From the NCBI GenBank assembly GCA_030917485.1, contig JAUPUP010000007.1:1-33211 (forward strand): a stretch of DNA of 33,211 nucleotides. The letters are read 5' to 3'. Of the stretch, positions 1-8,951 are shown in pieces; the first letter of the stretch is position 1; each line of letters starts with the position of its first letter. The notes beneath the pieces are model-generated. The model had not been told where the DNA came from. It saw only the letters and a program-made list of their open reading frames with translations, and did not search any database. Source of the DNA: Pseudomonadota bacterium. Its GTDB lineage: Bacteria; Pseudomonadota; Gammaproteobacteria; Burkholderiales; UBA11063. The translations under genes were made by a program, and so were the position numbers.

Positions 1-200
1 ACTCCATTGTAAAAAACTAACGGTACTACCAAGGGTAATTTTTTACTATTTTTGCCTTTGTTATGTAAGTGATAATCAATAATCTGTACTTGATAACGCA
101 GTATCCTAAACGGCATTAATTAATCCGCAGCTATTTCAAGATTGGTGAGGTTTTTACGTACAAACGGATCATGTTTTTTTAATTTTTCTTTTTCGCTCAT
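1..200 (-). pseudogene. Remnant of Rpn/YhgA-like (Transposase_31, PD-(D/E)XK) recombination-promoting nuclease
   Basis: Minus-strand reading from ATG at 200: MSEKEKLKKHDPFVRKNLTNLEIAAD* then, in the same frame, LMPFRILRYQVQIIDYHLHNKGKNSKKLPLVVPLVFYNG. Both segments match remembered Rpn/YhgA-like N-terminal (HDxxF/V..NxEIAxDF) and mid-protein (RxLRYxVxIxxxHL..LPLVxPLVFYNG) patterns; the sequence expected between them is missing and replaced by a stop. Confidence 0.72.
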
Positions 201-417
201 CTAAATGTCAGGTAATAAATTCGTTAATTATGGGTGCACTTAAATAAATATTTTAACACTAAATACAGAACAAATAGATATATTTATTTAAAATTCCAAA
301 ACGTATTGATTGCCAATTGTAAAACGTATATTGTAAAATAAGCTGCGATAAAATATTTTAAAATATGTTAAAATCTTCATCTTGGGTGTTGTATTCATTA
401 TTTTTTAAGGATAATAA

Positions 418-1227
418 ATGAAAATGCGTAAAATTGTTAAAGTATTGTTAATTTTGACTTCATTGTCTACGGCAACTGCTTTTGCCGAAACTGTATACAT
501 TAATGGTAAACCTGTTGATCAAAAAGTTATTGATCAAGCGATGAATCAGTTCAAAAAATCATCGCCAATGGCGGCACAGCAAATGAATAATCCGCAGTTT
601 AAAAAACAATTATTACAGTCCGTAGGTATGCAGCAAGCAATACTTATGGAGGGTAATAGCATGGGCTTAGATAAAAGTCCTGAATATCAACAAAAACTGC
701 AAGAAATCAAACCTATGATTTATGCGCAAATCTTACAAGATAAGGCAAGCAATAGTCCAGTTACAGATGCTCAAGCTCAGGCTAAATATGATCAGATGAA
801 AAAGCAGATGTCTAGCCAAAAGCAGTATGAAGTATCGCATATTTTAGTCAAAGATCAAAAAACTGCGGATGATATTGAAGCTCAACTGAAAAAAGGCGCT
901 AATTTTGCTGATTTAGCTAAAAAATACTCTACAGATCCAGGTTCTAAAGCTAAAGGCGGTGACCTAGGCTGGTCAGATGGTTCAAATTATGTGCCTCAAT
1001 TTACTGCTGCATTGACTAAATTGCAAAAGGGTCAATATACTACTACTCCAGTTAAATCACAGTTTGGTTACCATATTATTAAGTTAAACGATGTTAAGAC
1101 TGGTAATGCAGGAAATATTCCACCATTTGCGAAAGTTAAAGACCAAATTAAACAGCAACTGCAAATGGAAAAAACTCGTGCATTTTTTGATGGGCTAAAA
1201 GCTAAGTATAAAGTAGAAATTAAGTAG
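418..1227 (+). CDS. Exported peptidyl-prolyl cis-trans isomerase, PpiC/parvulin type
   Basis: N-terminal signal peptide (MKMRKIVKVLLILTSLSTATAFA), parvulin core VSHILVKDQKTADDIEAQLKKGANFADLAKKYSTDPGSKAKGGDLGW...VPQFTAAL...GQYTTTPVKSQFGYHIIKL; AAGGA just upstream of ATG. Confidence 0.93.
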   Translation: MKMRKIVKVLLILTSLSTATAFAETVYINGKPVDQKVIDQAMNQFKKSSPMAAQQMNNPQFKKQLLQSVGMQQAILMEGNSMGLDKSPEYQQKLQEIKPMIYAQILQDKASNSPVTDAQAQAKYDQMKKQMSSQKQYEVSHILVKDQKTADDIEAQLKKGANFADLAKKYSTDPGSKAKGGDLGWSDGSNYVPQFTAALTKLQKGQYTTTPVKSQFGYHIIKLNDVKTGNAGNIPPFAKVKDQIKQQLQMEKTRAFFDGLKAKYKVEIK

Positions 1228-1300
1228 AAAATAGACTAGAGTAGTAGTTGATTTTTTCGTCAGCTTCGGCTTGATGATAATTATTATTACTAATACTAAG

Positions 1301-1335
1301 AAAGGCTGCCTTTAATTATTCAGGCAGCCTTTTTA
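1301..1335 (+). terminator. Rho-independent terminator after the ppiC-like gene
   Basis: AAGGCTGCCT (1302-1311) / AGGCAGCCTT (1322-1331) perfect inverted repeat followed by a T run. Confidence 0.88.
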
Positions 1336-1450
1336 ATACACTACAGATACCACAACAAAGAGAGGCACAACGCCGTTAGCTCTTAGTGCTTAATTTGCAC
1401 CTACTATTATGCTGTATGCTCTTTTCCTTCATTCTCTGTTTCTTCTACTC

Positions 1451-3901
1451 TTAGGCTGAACCAACCCCGGTGGACGATGATGAGCCAGTTGTTGTAGTCG
1501 TGGTGGTGGTAGTTGTTGTTTCTACTATCCCTGATTGTTGCCCAGATATAGCATTTTGAAACTCTTCAAAAGACAAATCCGGCGCTTGAAATAAAACATG
1601 CAAAATATTAGAAATATCAACTGGTATGTGGTCTGTTGTTAGTCCTAAAAGCACGGCTAATGGCGTAAATACGCTTCCCAGTAGATGGTTTGTCCTTGCC
1701 CGAACATATGCAAGGTGTGTATTTAATTTTCTCTCATTATCAGGAATCATGCTCTTAAAAATTGTCTGGTGCAGTAAATCTGGAGTTTTTCCTTCTGCAG
1801 TATTCATAGTTGAATACCAGTAAGCTAAACATATGGTGTGCTGTAATCCATCATTAAGAGGGATTTTATAGCCCAATAGTTTTTTCCCAGTAACCAAAGA
1901 CAACGTTGGCTCAAATAATTCGGAGTCATGTTTTAGGAGAAATCTAAAATTAAACGGTGAACCCGGAGCAAAAACATCAGAAAAAGCTTTGCTGATACAA
2001 TAACATACAAACTTGTCTGTGTCTGTTATATCGCTTTTTTGGTTAATCTTCTTTACCAATTCAGAATATTTCTTAGCGATAGTTGGTATACATTTGTCAA
2101 TAATATCCCTCTTGCCTGATTTTTTTGATAGCATAGTTTTCATTGGATTTTCTTGTATTTTCATGAGCTCAAAGATTTTAGAAAAATTTGAAAGTATATC
2201 TATTGCATCGTCAATAATTGGATCTGAATATTCTCCTGGTTGGGTTGATTTAGCAGCTCTTAGCTTCTCAATCAAGCTGGTTATATTTGTAATTACCGTA
2301 TCTCTTAAAGTTTTTCTTGTGGCTGAACTTGCAAAATTTGTCTTATCCAGATCTGCTATGGTTACGGCATCTGTACTAACATGTTTGGTGTTTTGTAAAA
2401 TATTTCTGAAGGGTGTTGGTATCCTTTCACCAAACCGAAACATTGTGGAATCAAACTTTATGAAATTAAATATTGCTAATTCAGCGTAGTTATTGATTGT
2501 AATTTGCTTATTATTCATTTTATGGTATTCACATATCTTTGTGATTGCAGTTTTGATAATTTCATTAAAGTCTTTTGGTGTGAGTGATCCCTTGGTTTGT
2601 TCTGTAGTATCATTGTAAATTGCGCATCTAAATGCGTTAATAAATTGTTCATTTTGAAATAAAAAAGTAAATTGTTCTACATTTAGATGGGGTAAATGAC
2701 AAATTATTCTTTCCCTACTCAAGCCGCAGTTACAGAATAAGGTAATTAATAATGTATTGTTTAAACCATCTATCTCTGTGGGTACAGATGCTTGCGATTT
2801 TAGGTGGTTACGAATGGCTGACTGTAAACGGACACTAATTTCGAATAAAGTTTTCTGCTGTGTGGCATTATTATGTAGAGATAGAAGTTTAGCTAGGCCA
2901 AAGTTTGCAAAAATAGTTTGTGCCTCTGGCACAGTAAGTGCACCTAAAAAATTTTTTTCAAGGGTTTTTTGGTAATGAGTTAATAAGCCAAATTCGGTTA
3001 ATTGATTATAACAAACTAATAATTGAACTTTGTGTTGTGGGTTATCAAATAGATTTGTACACTGGTCTATAAATTCTTTGTTAATCAATGAATGATCTGG
3101 GTCATCATTCCAGTCTGCTCCATATTTAGAAGCAAAATCTAATAAGGGTTGTGTATTAATGCCAGTGATATTTTGTTGTTCTTGTGGCAACCTAGTGTTT
3201 GAGTATTGAATACTGTCAAAAGTTAGTTTGAGAATAATAAGTGCATTAACTCTTCTTATAAAGAATTGTTCACAGTTATTTTTTAAGAACAACAGTCCTT
3301 CAATGTTGTCGATTGTTGTGGAGATTTGTTCATCACTGTTTTTCTTCTTCATGACTATAGTTTCATTCCATACTTCTGGTACATCTTTTACCATCCCAAT
3401 AATCAGCTTAAGTGCACCTGCACTGATTAAGTCAAGCACACAAGCTTTAAATACGTGTTTAACATTATTCGTGTAAGATTCAGTATGTTTTGAATATGGT
3501 AATAAAGATACAAGTAGCTTGATAAAATTTTGATAACGGCCTCTTGGCATAAACCCTGTGGTTCCGGTGTGCATGTTTGAGTGTTGTTGAAAAAGATTTA
3601 TAGCATCCACAAAGTTATGCTTCTCTAGAGCTGTGAATATTTCATTATATGCCATACCTATATCATTATTATTCCAATTTTGTTGGATTTCTGACGAAAA
3701 GTCGTTCTTTATTTGACTTAATGTTTCTTGTAATTGTTGCTGGTAATTATTTTCCGCTTCCTCATTATTGACTGGACTATGTGATGTGTTAGTAGCAGAA
3801 ATGGGATTATTTGTTGTGGTTGGCGTCGTCGTGGTTGTCGTCGTCGTGGTTGTATTATAACGAGAAGTTGTAGGGCTTATTCGTGACAATCGAGATAACA
3901 T
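1451..3901 (-). CDS. Large hypothetical protein with poly-Thr tracts near both termini (possible secreted/effector-type protein)
   Basis: Long ORF; listed start is 3967, but the internal ATG at 3901 (MLSRLSRISPTTSRYNTTTT...) has an AAGGA Shine-Dalgarno about 8 nt upstream, giving about 816 aa. N-terminal T10-P-TTT, C-terminal T11-GSSSSTGVGSA. No recognised domain. Confidence 0.8.
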   Translation of the reverse strand: MLSRLSRISPTTSRYNTTTTTTTTTTPTTTNNPISATNTSHSPVNNEEAENNYQQQLQETLSQIKNDFSSEIQQNWNNNDIGMAYNEIFTALEKHNFVDAINLFQQHSNMHTGTTGFMPRGRYQNFIKLLVSLLPYSKHTESYTNNVKHVFKACVLDLISAGALKLIIGMVKDVPEVWNETIVMKKKNSDEQISTTIDNIEGLLFLKNNCEQFFIRRVNALIILKLTFDSIQYSNTRLPQEQQNITGINTQPLLDFASKYGADWNDDPDHSLINKEFIDQCTNLFDNPQHKVQLLVCYNQLTEFGLLTHYQKTLEKNFLGALTVPEAQTIFANFGLAKLLSLHNNATQQKTLFEISVRLQSAIRNHLKSQASVPTEIDGLNNTLLITLFCNCGLSRERIICHLPHLNVEQFTFLFQNEQFINAFRCAIYNDTTEQTKGSLTPKDFNEIIKTAITKICEYHKMNNKQITINNYAELAIFNFIKFDSTMFRFGERIPTPFRNILQNTKHVSTDAVTIADLDKTNFASSATRKTLRDTVITNITSLIEKLRAAKSTQPGEYSDPIIDDAIDILSNFSKIFELMKIQENPMKTMLSKKSGKRDIIDKCIPTIAKKYSELVKKINQKSDITDTDKFVCYCISKAFSDVFAPGSPFNFRFLLKHDSELFEPTLSLVTGKKLLGYKIPLNDGLQHTICLAYWYSTMNTAEGKTPDLLHQTIFKSMIPDNERKLNTHLAYVRARTNHLLGSVFTPLAVLLGLTTDHIPVDISNILHVLFQAPDLSFEEFQNAISGQQSGIVETTTTTTTTTTTGSSSSTGVGSA
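3824..3853 (-). repeat. Exact 15-bp tandem duplication encoding part of the N-terminal poly-Thr tract
   Basis: Plus-strand CGTCGTCGTGGTTGT at 3824-3838 and again at 3839-3853 (coding strand ACAACCACGACGACG x2). Confidence 0.9.
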
Positions 3902-4366
3902 AAAAGTATTCCTTAAAAATTTTAATTGGTAAGTTATGAAATTGAAAAAAATAAAAATATAAATCATGATGTAATATTAATCCATTGTCATCATCATTAT
4001 AAGCAATGATAATGATATCTTGGGTCTTAGGTTGGTATCAAATAAAACATATGATAATTAAAAATTCCTGCTTTTGCAGAAATAACTCTGACAATTATGG
4101 TGTTTTGTAAAATAATTTAATTGAGTGATGGATTATAGATAATATGAGCCCATCTGCAGAAACATTTTAGGTGTTATATTGTTGTGTAAATAATTTATGC
4201 TAATTTTAGATGTATAAATTAGCTTATATTGCAGTGAGTAATTTAAATAACTAAAAAACTATCGCGATTACAGGGGTGAAGTATAGAAGATAAGATGTTT
4301 AGACCATTTATTATTATAACAAATGGGGTGCTAATCTGGTTATAATGGCCGTTATTTGTTCACCAC

Positions 4367-4409
4367 AAAAAATGGACAAACATCATACATGTATTGCTTG
4401 TCCATTTTT
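4367..4409 (-). terminator. Rho-independent terminator-like hairpin, minus orientation
   Basis: AAAAATGGACAA (4368-4379) / TTGTCCATTTTT (4398-4409), 12-bp perfect inverted repeat; on the minus strand it ends in a T6 run. Loop is long (18 nt). Confidence 0.6.
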
Positions 4410-4422
4410 GTTACTACTCAGA

Positions 4423-4555
4423 GGTTACTGCCAGCATATGCGCGAAATAACAAGGAGTAAGTTAAACAAATCAACCGGAATGTACAACAAGTACATGAGG
4501 ATTGTGGCTTTAACTGTATGACACAGTTATCAGTGATATAGGCTGAGCAGTAACC
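4423..4555 (-). ncRNA. Candidate structured RNA (family unknown)
   Basis: Closing stem GGTTACTGC (4423-4431)/GCAGTAACC (4547-4555), extendable through AGC-ATAT (4433-4439)/ATAT-AG-GCT (4536-4544). Internal hairpins: ATGTAC-aacaa-GTACAT (4480-4496) and TAACTGT-atgac-ACAGTTA (4511-4529). Terminator-like hairpin 4368-4409 lies immediately downstream on the minus strand. Confidence 0.45.
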
Positions 4556-4576
4556 CATTTTTGGGCATCTGGGCTG

Positions 4577-4614
4577 GTATATTATTTATAGTTTTACAAC
4601 TACAAATAATATAC
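4577..4614. other. Strong AT-rich hairpin just downstream of rpoC
   Basis: GTATATTATTTATAGTT (4577-4593) / AACTACAAATAATATAC (4598-4614): 16 of 17 pairs with a 4-nt loop; no T run on either side. Confidence 0.7.
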
Positions 4615-4654
4615 GCTGTACAAAGTAAATACTACTACTATAGAAGTGCAGTTT

Positions 4655-7600
4655 TTACTCAACCATAGCTATAGCCTCATCCTGAAAGCTTTCAGCATAA
4701 ACTACTCTTTGCCGGGCTTTATGGTAAGATAAACCGGTTCCAGCAGGAATTAAGCGCCCCATTATTACGTTTTCTTTTAGTCCACGTAAGTAATCGACTC
4801 TGCCAGCAACTGCCGATTCAGTTAGTACTCGAGTAGTTTCCTGGAATGATGCTGCAGAAATAAATGAGTCGGTTGATAATGATGCTTTAGTAATACCCAA
4901 CAGAATATTTTTAAATTCTACCGGTCTTAAATTTTGGCTCATTAAGCGATCATTTTCATCCATTATTGCTGCACGCTCTGCTTGTTCACCATCCAGATAG
5001 ATATTACTATCACCAGGAGTAGTAATAACTATTCGGCGTAGCATTTGCCGCACTACAACCTCAATATGCTTATCATTAATTTTTACCCCTTGCAGGCGAT
5101 AAACTTCCTGAATTTCTGAGGCGATATACTTAGATAACTCTTCAACGCCCTTCATTTCAAGCAATTCATGTGGATCTACCGGACCATCCACAATCATCTG
5201 TCCACGCTCGACAAACTCCCCGTCATTTACTAGAATATTTTTATCTTTCGGGATAGCCAGCTCAACATAATCGCCACTGCTAGCTACAATCTTAACCTTA
5301 TGTTTGCCTTTGGTTTCTTTCTGAAAGGTAATAATTCCTGAGGTAGGGGATAACATACCAGCATCCTTAGGTATTCTAGCTTCAAATAATTCGGCAACCC
5401 GTGGCAGACCACCGGTAATATCCCTCGTTTTTAGAGATTCTTGCGGTTTCTTGGCGATTACGTCGCCAGCATGTACCATCTCGCCATCACGCACAGTAAT
5501 AATATCACCAATCTGAAAGCTAATAATTACCGGCGTCTCAGTACCGCTAATTTTAACTTCATTACCATGTTCATCAAATAGGCGGGCAATTGGACGTAAA
5601 TTCCTATCTTTAGTCTTAGTGCCTTTAACTTTAGCCGGATCAATCACTTTTAGTGCAGTTAATCCAGTTACCTCATCAGCCTCTTTAACTACAGTAATAC
5701 CTTCATCAATATTTTCTAAAACGATATTACCTGAATATTCGGCGATTACTGGTCGGGCATGCGGATCCCAACTGGCAAGCTTGCCGCCAGCTTTAACTTC
5801 CTTACCTTCTTCAATATAAATAGTTGACCCGTAAGGTATTTTGTGCTGTTCGCGTTCACGATTATACTGGTCAAGTATGATAGCCTCGGTTGAACGCGAG
5901 ATAACAATTGCTTCACCATTTTGTCTAGATACATAACGTAAATCACGGTATTGGACTACCCCCGCAGATTTTGCCTCAACTTTACTTACTGCTGCAGAAC
6001 GCGAGGCGGCACCCCCAATATGGAAAGTACGCATGGTTAACTGGGTACCTGGCTCTCCAATTGACTGAGCCGCAATAATTCCGACTGCTTCGCCAATATT
6101 TACTAGGTAACCGCGAGCTAAATCACGCCCATAACATTTGGCGCATAAACCATAGCGGGTTTCGCAGGTGAGGGCAGTTCTAACCTTAACTTCATCAATA
6201 TTACTAGAATCAATGATATCAACTAAATGCTCATCTATAAGCGTTCCGCTCTCAGCCAAGACTAGTCCATTATCCGGATCAACTATATCCCCAGAACATA
6301 CACGCCCTAAAATCCGGTCACGTAGTGATTCAATAACATCCCCGCCTTGAATTACTGATTTGATAACTACACCATCATTAGTGCCGCAATCATCTTCAGT
6401 AATAACTAAATCTTGGGTAACATCGACTAAACGCCGAGTTAAATAACCCGAATTCGCCGTTTTTAAGGCAGTATCGGATAAACCTTTACGCGCTCCATGA
6501 GTAGAAATAAAGTATTGCGCTACATTCAGACCCTCACGGAAATTTGCCGTAATCGGAGTTTCCATAATCGAGCCATCCGGTTTTGCCATTAATCCACGCA
6601 TTCCGGATAACTGTTTAATCTGAGCAATTGAACCCCTAGCCCCAGAATCTGCCATCATGAAGATGGAGTTAAATGAATCCTGGATAATTGGTTTGCCGTC
6701 CTTGTCCAGAACATTTTCTTTAGACAATTCATTCATCAGGGTTTTGGCAATATCATCTCCGCATCTGCCCCAGATGTCAATTACTTTATTATAACGCTCG
6801 CCTTGAGTCACTAAACCATCTTGATATTGACGGGTTATTGCTTCAACCTCTTTCTGTGATTCAAGAATTTTTTGTTCTTTAGTAGTAGGAATATGCATAT
6901 CATTAATACATACCGATATACCGCCTCGTGTTGAGTAAGTAAATCCAGTATACATCAAATGATCCGCAAAAATTACCGACTCTTTTATGCCACATTTGCG
7001 GAAAGCAACGTTAATTAGTTTGGCTACGTCTTTCTTTTTTAACGGACGATCAATTAATTCAAAGTCTAAGCCACGTGGTAATATTTGCGATAAAATTGCA
7101 CGACCAACAGTAGTTTTACGTCGCACAATTTGCTTGTCCCACACACCGGTCTCAGTATTTTTATGCCATTGAGTAAAGCGCACGGTTACAATTGCATGTA
7201 AACCCACTTGCTCAGTTTGATAAGCGCGCTCTAAATCCCGCACATTAGCAAAAATAAGTCCTTCGCCCTTATCATTGATTTGTTCACGCGTCATATAGTA
7301 GAGACCCAAGATAATATCTTGAGAAGGTACAATAATCGGTTCGCCATTCGCCGGGGATAACACGTTATTAGATGCCATCATCAACGAGCGAGCTTCCATT
7401 TGTGCCTCAAGGCTCAATGGTATATGAACTGCCATTTGGTCACCGTCAAAGTCGGCATTAAATGCTGAACATACTAATGGATGGAGTTGAATTGCTTTAC
7501 CTTCAATTAAAATAGGCTCAAAAGCTTGAATACCCAAGCGATGCAGTGTTGGCGCACGGTTTAATAAAATCGGGTGTTCGCGGATAACTTCTTCCAGCAC

Positions 7601-8872
7601 ATCCCACACTATCGCATGTTCACTCTCTACCATACGCTTAGCGTATTTGATGGACGCTGCCGCACCAATAAATTGAAGTTTATGATATACAAAGGGCTTG
7701 AATAACTCAAGTGCCATAACTTTAGGCAAGCCACATTGATACAGGCGTAAAGTTGGACCAACCGTAATTACGGAACGTCCAGAATAATCTACCCGTTTAC
7801 CCAATAAGTTTTGTCTAAACCGACCCGACTTACCTTTAATCATCTCTGCCAAAGACTTAAGCGGACGTTTATTGGCACCAGTAATAACTTTACCGCGCTT
7901 GCCATTGTCAAATAATGAATCAACAGCCTCTTGCAGCATACGCCGTTCATTCCGGAGAATAATCTCTGGCGCACGAAGCTGGATCAGCTTACGCAAACGA
8001 TTGTTTCGGTTAATTACTCGACGATATAAATCATTTAAATCAGATGTCGCAAAACGCCCACCGTCTAGCGCTACTAAGGGGCGTAAATCAGGTGGTAAAA
8101 CCGGAATAACGTCCATAATCATCCAGTCGGGTTTCATTTCTGAACGTTTGAACCCTTCCAGAACCTTTAAGCGCTTAGCCAATTTTTTTAAATTTGTGTC
8201 GCTCTTAGTTTCAGCCATTCCTTTTTTGATAGAACTGATCTCACCGTCGATGTCAATTCCTTGCAGCATTTCACGCACTGCCTCAGCGCCGATACCTACC
8301 CGGATTTTATCGGCATCCTCATTTTCAACTAAATAGTTATATTGCTCTGGAGATAAAATATCTCCTTTTTTGAGAATTGTTTTACTATCTTTGGGATGTG
8401 TTGGTGGATCAAGCCGATCAATAATTTCAATAATTGCATATGCTTCAAAATATAATACGTGTTCAATATCGCGCAGAGGCATATCTAAAACCATCCCCAT
8501 CCGTGAGGGTAGCGATTTTAAAAACCATATATGCGCAACCGGCGAGGCCAATTCAATATGACCCATCCGTTCCCGACGTACCTTAGATAGAGTAACTTCA
8601 ACACCGCATTTTTCACACACTACACCGCGGTGTTTAATTCGTTTATATTTACCACATAAGCATTCATAATCTTTAACTGGACCAAAAATCCGCGCACAAA
8701 ATAATCCGTCCCGCTCTGGACGCAAAGTGCGATAATTAATTGTTTCCGGTTTTTTTATTTCCCCATATGACCATGAACGGATTTTGTCAGGAGAGGCTAG
8801 ACCAATTCGGATGCGTCCATAATTTTCATTATTAGCATCCTTATTAATCAGTAAATTACCTAAATCTATCAT
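4655..8872 (-). CDS. rpoC: DNA-directed RNA polymerase subunit beta'
   Basis: 1405 aa with [24 protein letters not shown] zinc-binding motif, [16 protein letters not shown] active site and C-terminal conserved regions. Confidence 0.99.
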   Translation of the reverse strand: MIDLGNLLINKDANNENYGRIRIGLASPDKIRSWSYGEIKKPETINYRTLRPERDGLFCARIFGPVKDYECLCGKYKRIKHRGVVCEKCGVEVTLSKVRRERMGHIELASPVAHIWFLKSLPSRMGMVLDMPLRDIEHVLYFEAYAIIEIIDRLDPPTHPKDSKTILKKGDILSPEQYNYLVENEDADKIRVGIGAEAVREMLQGIDIDGEISSIKKGMAETKSDTNLKKLAKRLKVLEGFKRSEMKPDWMIMDVIPVLPPDLRPLVALDGGRFATSDLNDLYRRVINRNNRLRKLIQLRAPEIILRNERRMLQEAVDSLFDNGKRGKVITGANKRPLKSLAEMIKGKSGRFRQNLLGKRVDYSGRSVITVGPTLRLYQCGLPKVMALELFKPFVYHKLQFIGAAASIKYAKRMVESEHAIVWDVLEEVIREHPILLNRAPTLHRLGIQAFEPILIEGKAIQLHPLVCSAFNADFDGDQMAVHIPLSLEAQMEARSLMMASNNVLSPANGEPIIVPSQDIILGLYYMTREQINDKGEGLIFANVRDLERAYQTEQVGLHAIVTVRFTQWHKNTETGVWDKQIVRRKTTVGRAILSQILPRGLDFELIDRPLKKKDVAKLINVAFRKCGIKESVIFADHLMYTGFTYSTRGGISVCINDMHIPTTKEQKILESQKEVEAITRQYQDGLVTQGERYNKVIDIWGRCGDDIAKTLMNELSKENVLDKDGKPIIQDSFNSIFMMADSGARGSIAQIKQLSGMRGLMAKPDGSIMETPITANFREGLNVAQYFISTHGARKGLSDTALKTANSGYLTRRLVDVTQDLVITEDDCGTNDGVVIKSVIQGGDVIESLRDRILGRVCSGDIVDPDNGLVLAESGTLIDEHLVDIIDSSNIDEVKVRTALTCETRYGLCAKCYGRDLARGYLVNIGEAVGIIAAQSIGEPGTQLTMRTFHIGGAASRSAAVSKVEAKSAGVVQYRDLRYVSRQNGEAIVISRSTEAIILDQYNREREQHKIPYGSTIYIEEGKEVKAGGKLASWDPHARPVIAEYSGNIVLENIDEGITVVKEADEVTGLTALKVIDPAKVKGTKTKDRNLRPIARLFDEHGNEVKISGTETPVIISFQIGDIITVRDGEMVHAGDVIAKKPQESLKTRDITGGLPRVAELFEARIPKDAGMLSPTSGIITFQKETKGKHKVKIVASSGDYVELAIPKDKNILVNDGEFVERGQMIVDGPVDPHELLEMKGVEELSKYIASEIQEVYRLQGVKINDKHIEVVVRQMLRRIVITTPGDSNIYLDGEQAERAAIMDENDRLMSQNLRPVEFKNILLGITKASLSTDSFISAASFQETTRVLTESAVAGRVDYLRGLKENVIMGRLIPAGTGLSYHKARQRVVYAESFQDEAIAMVE

Positions 8873-8951
8873 GTTTTGTTTTCCTTCTTACGCTTTGTCT
8901 TTGAAAGTTATATTTCGAAAGTTGTATATCATATTTTATTATTCATATATT

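Noticed and set aside
7872-8336. 154-aa plus-strand ORF inside rpoC (and the other small antisense ORFs in rpoB, rpoC, dxs, ispA and the POT gene)
   Set aside because: Antisense shadows of strongly conserved genes; no independent coding support.
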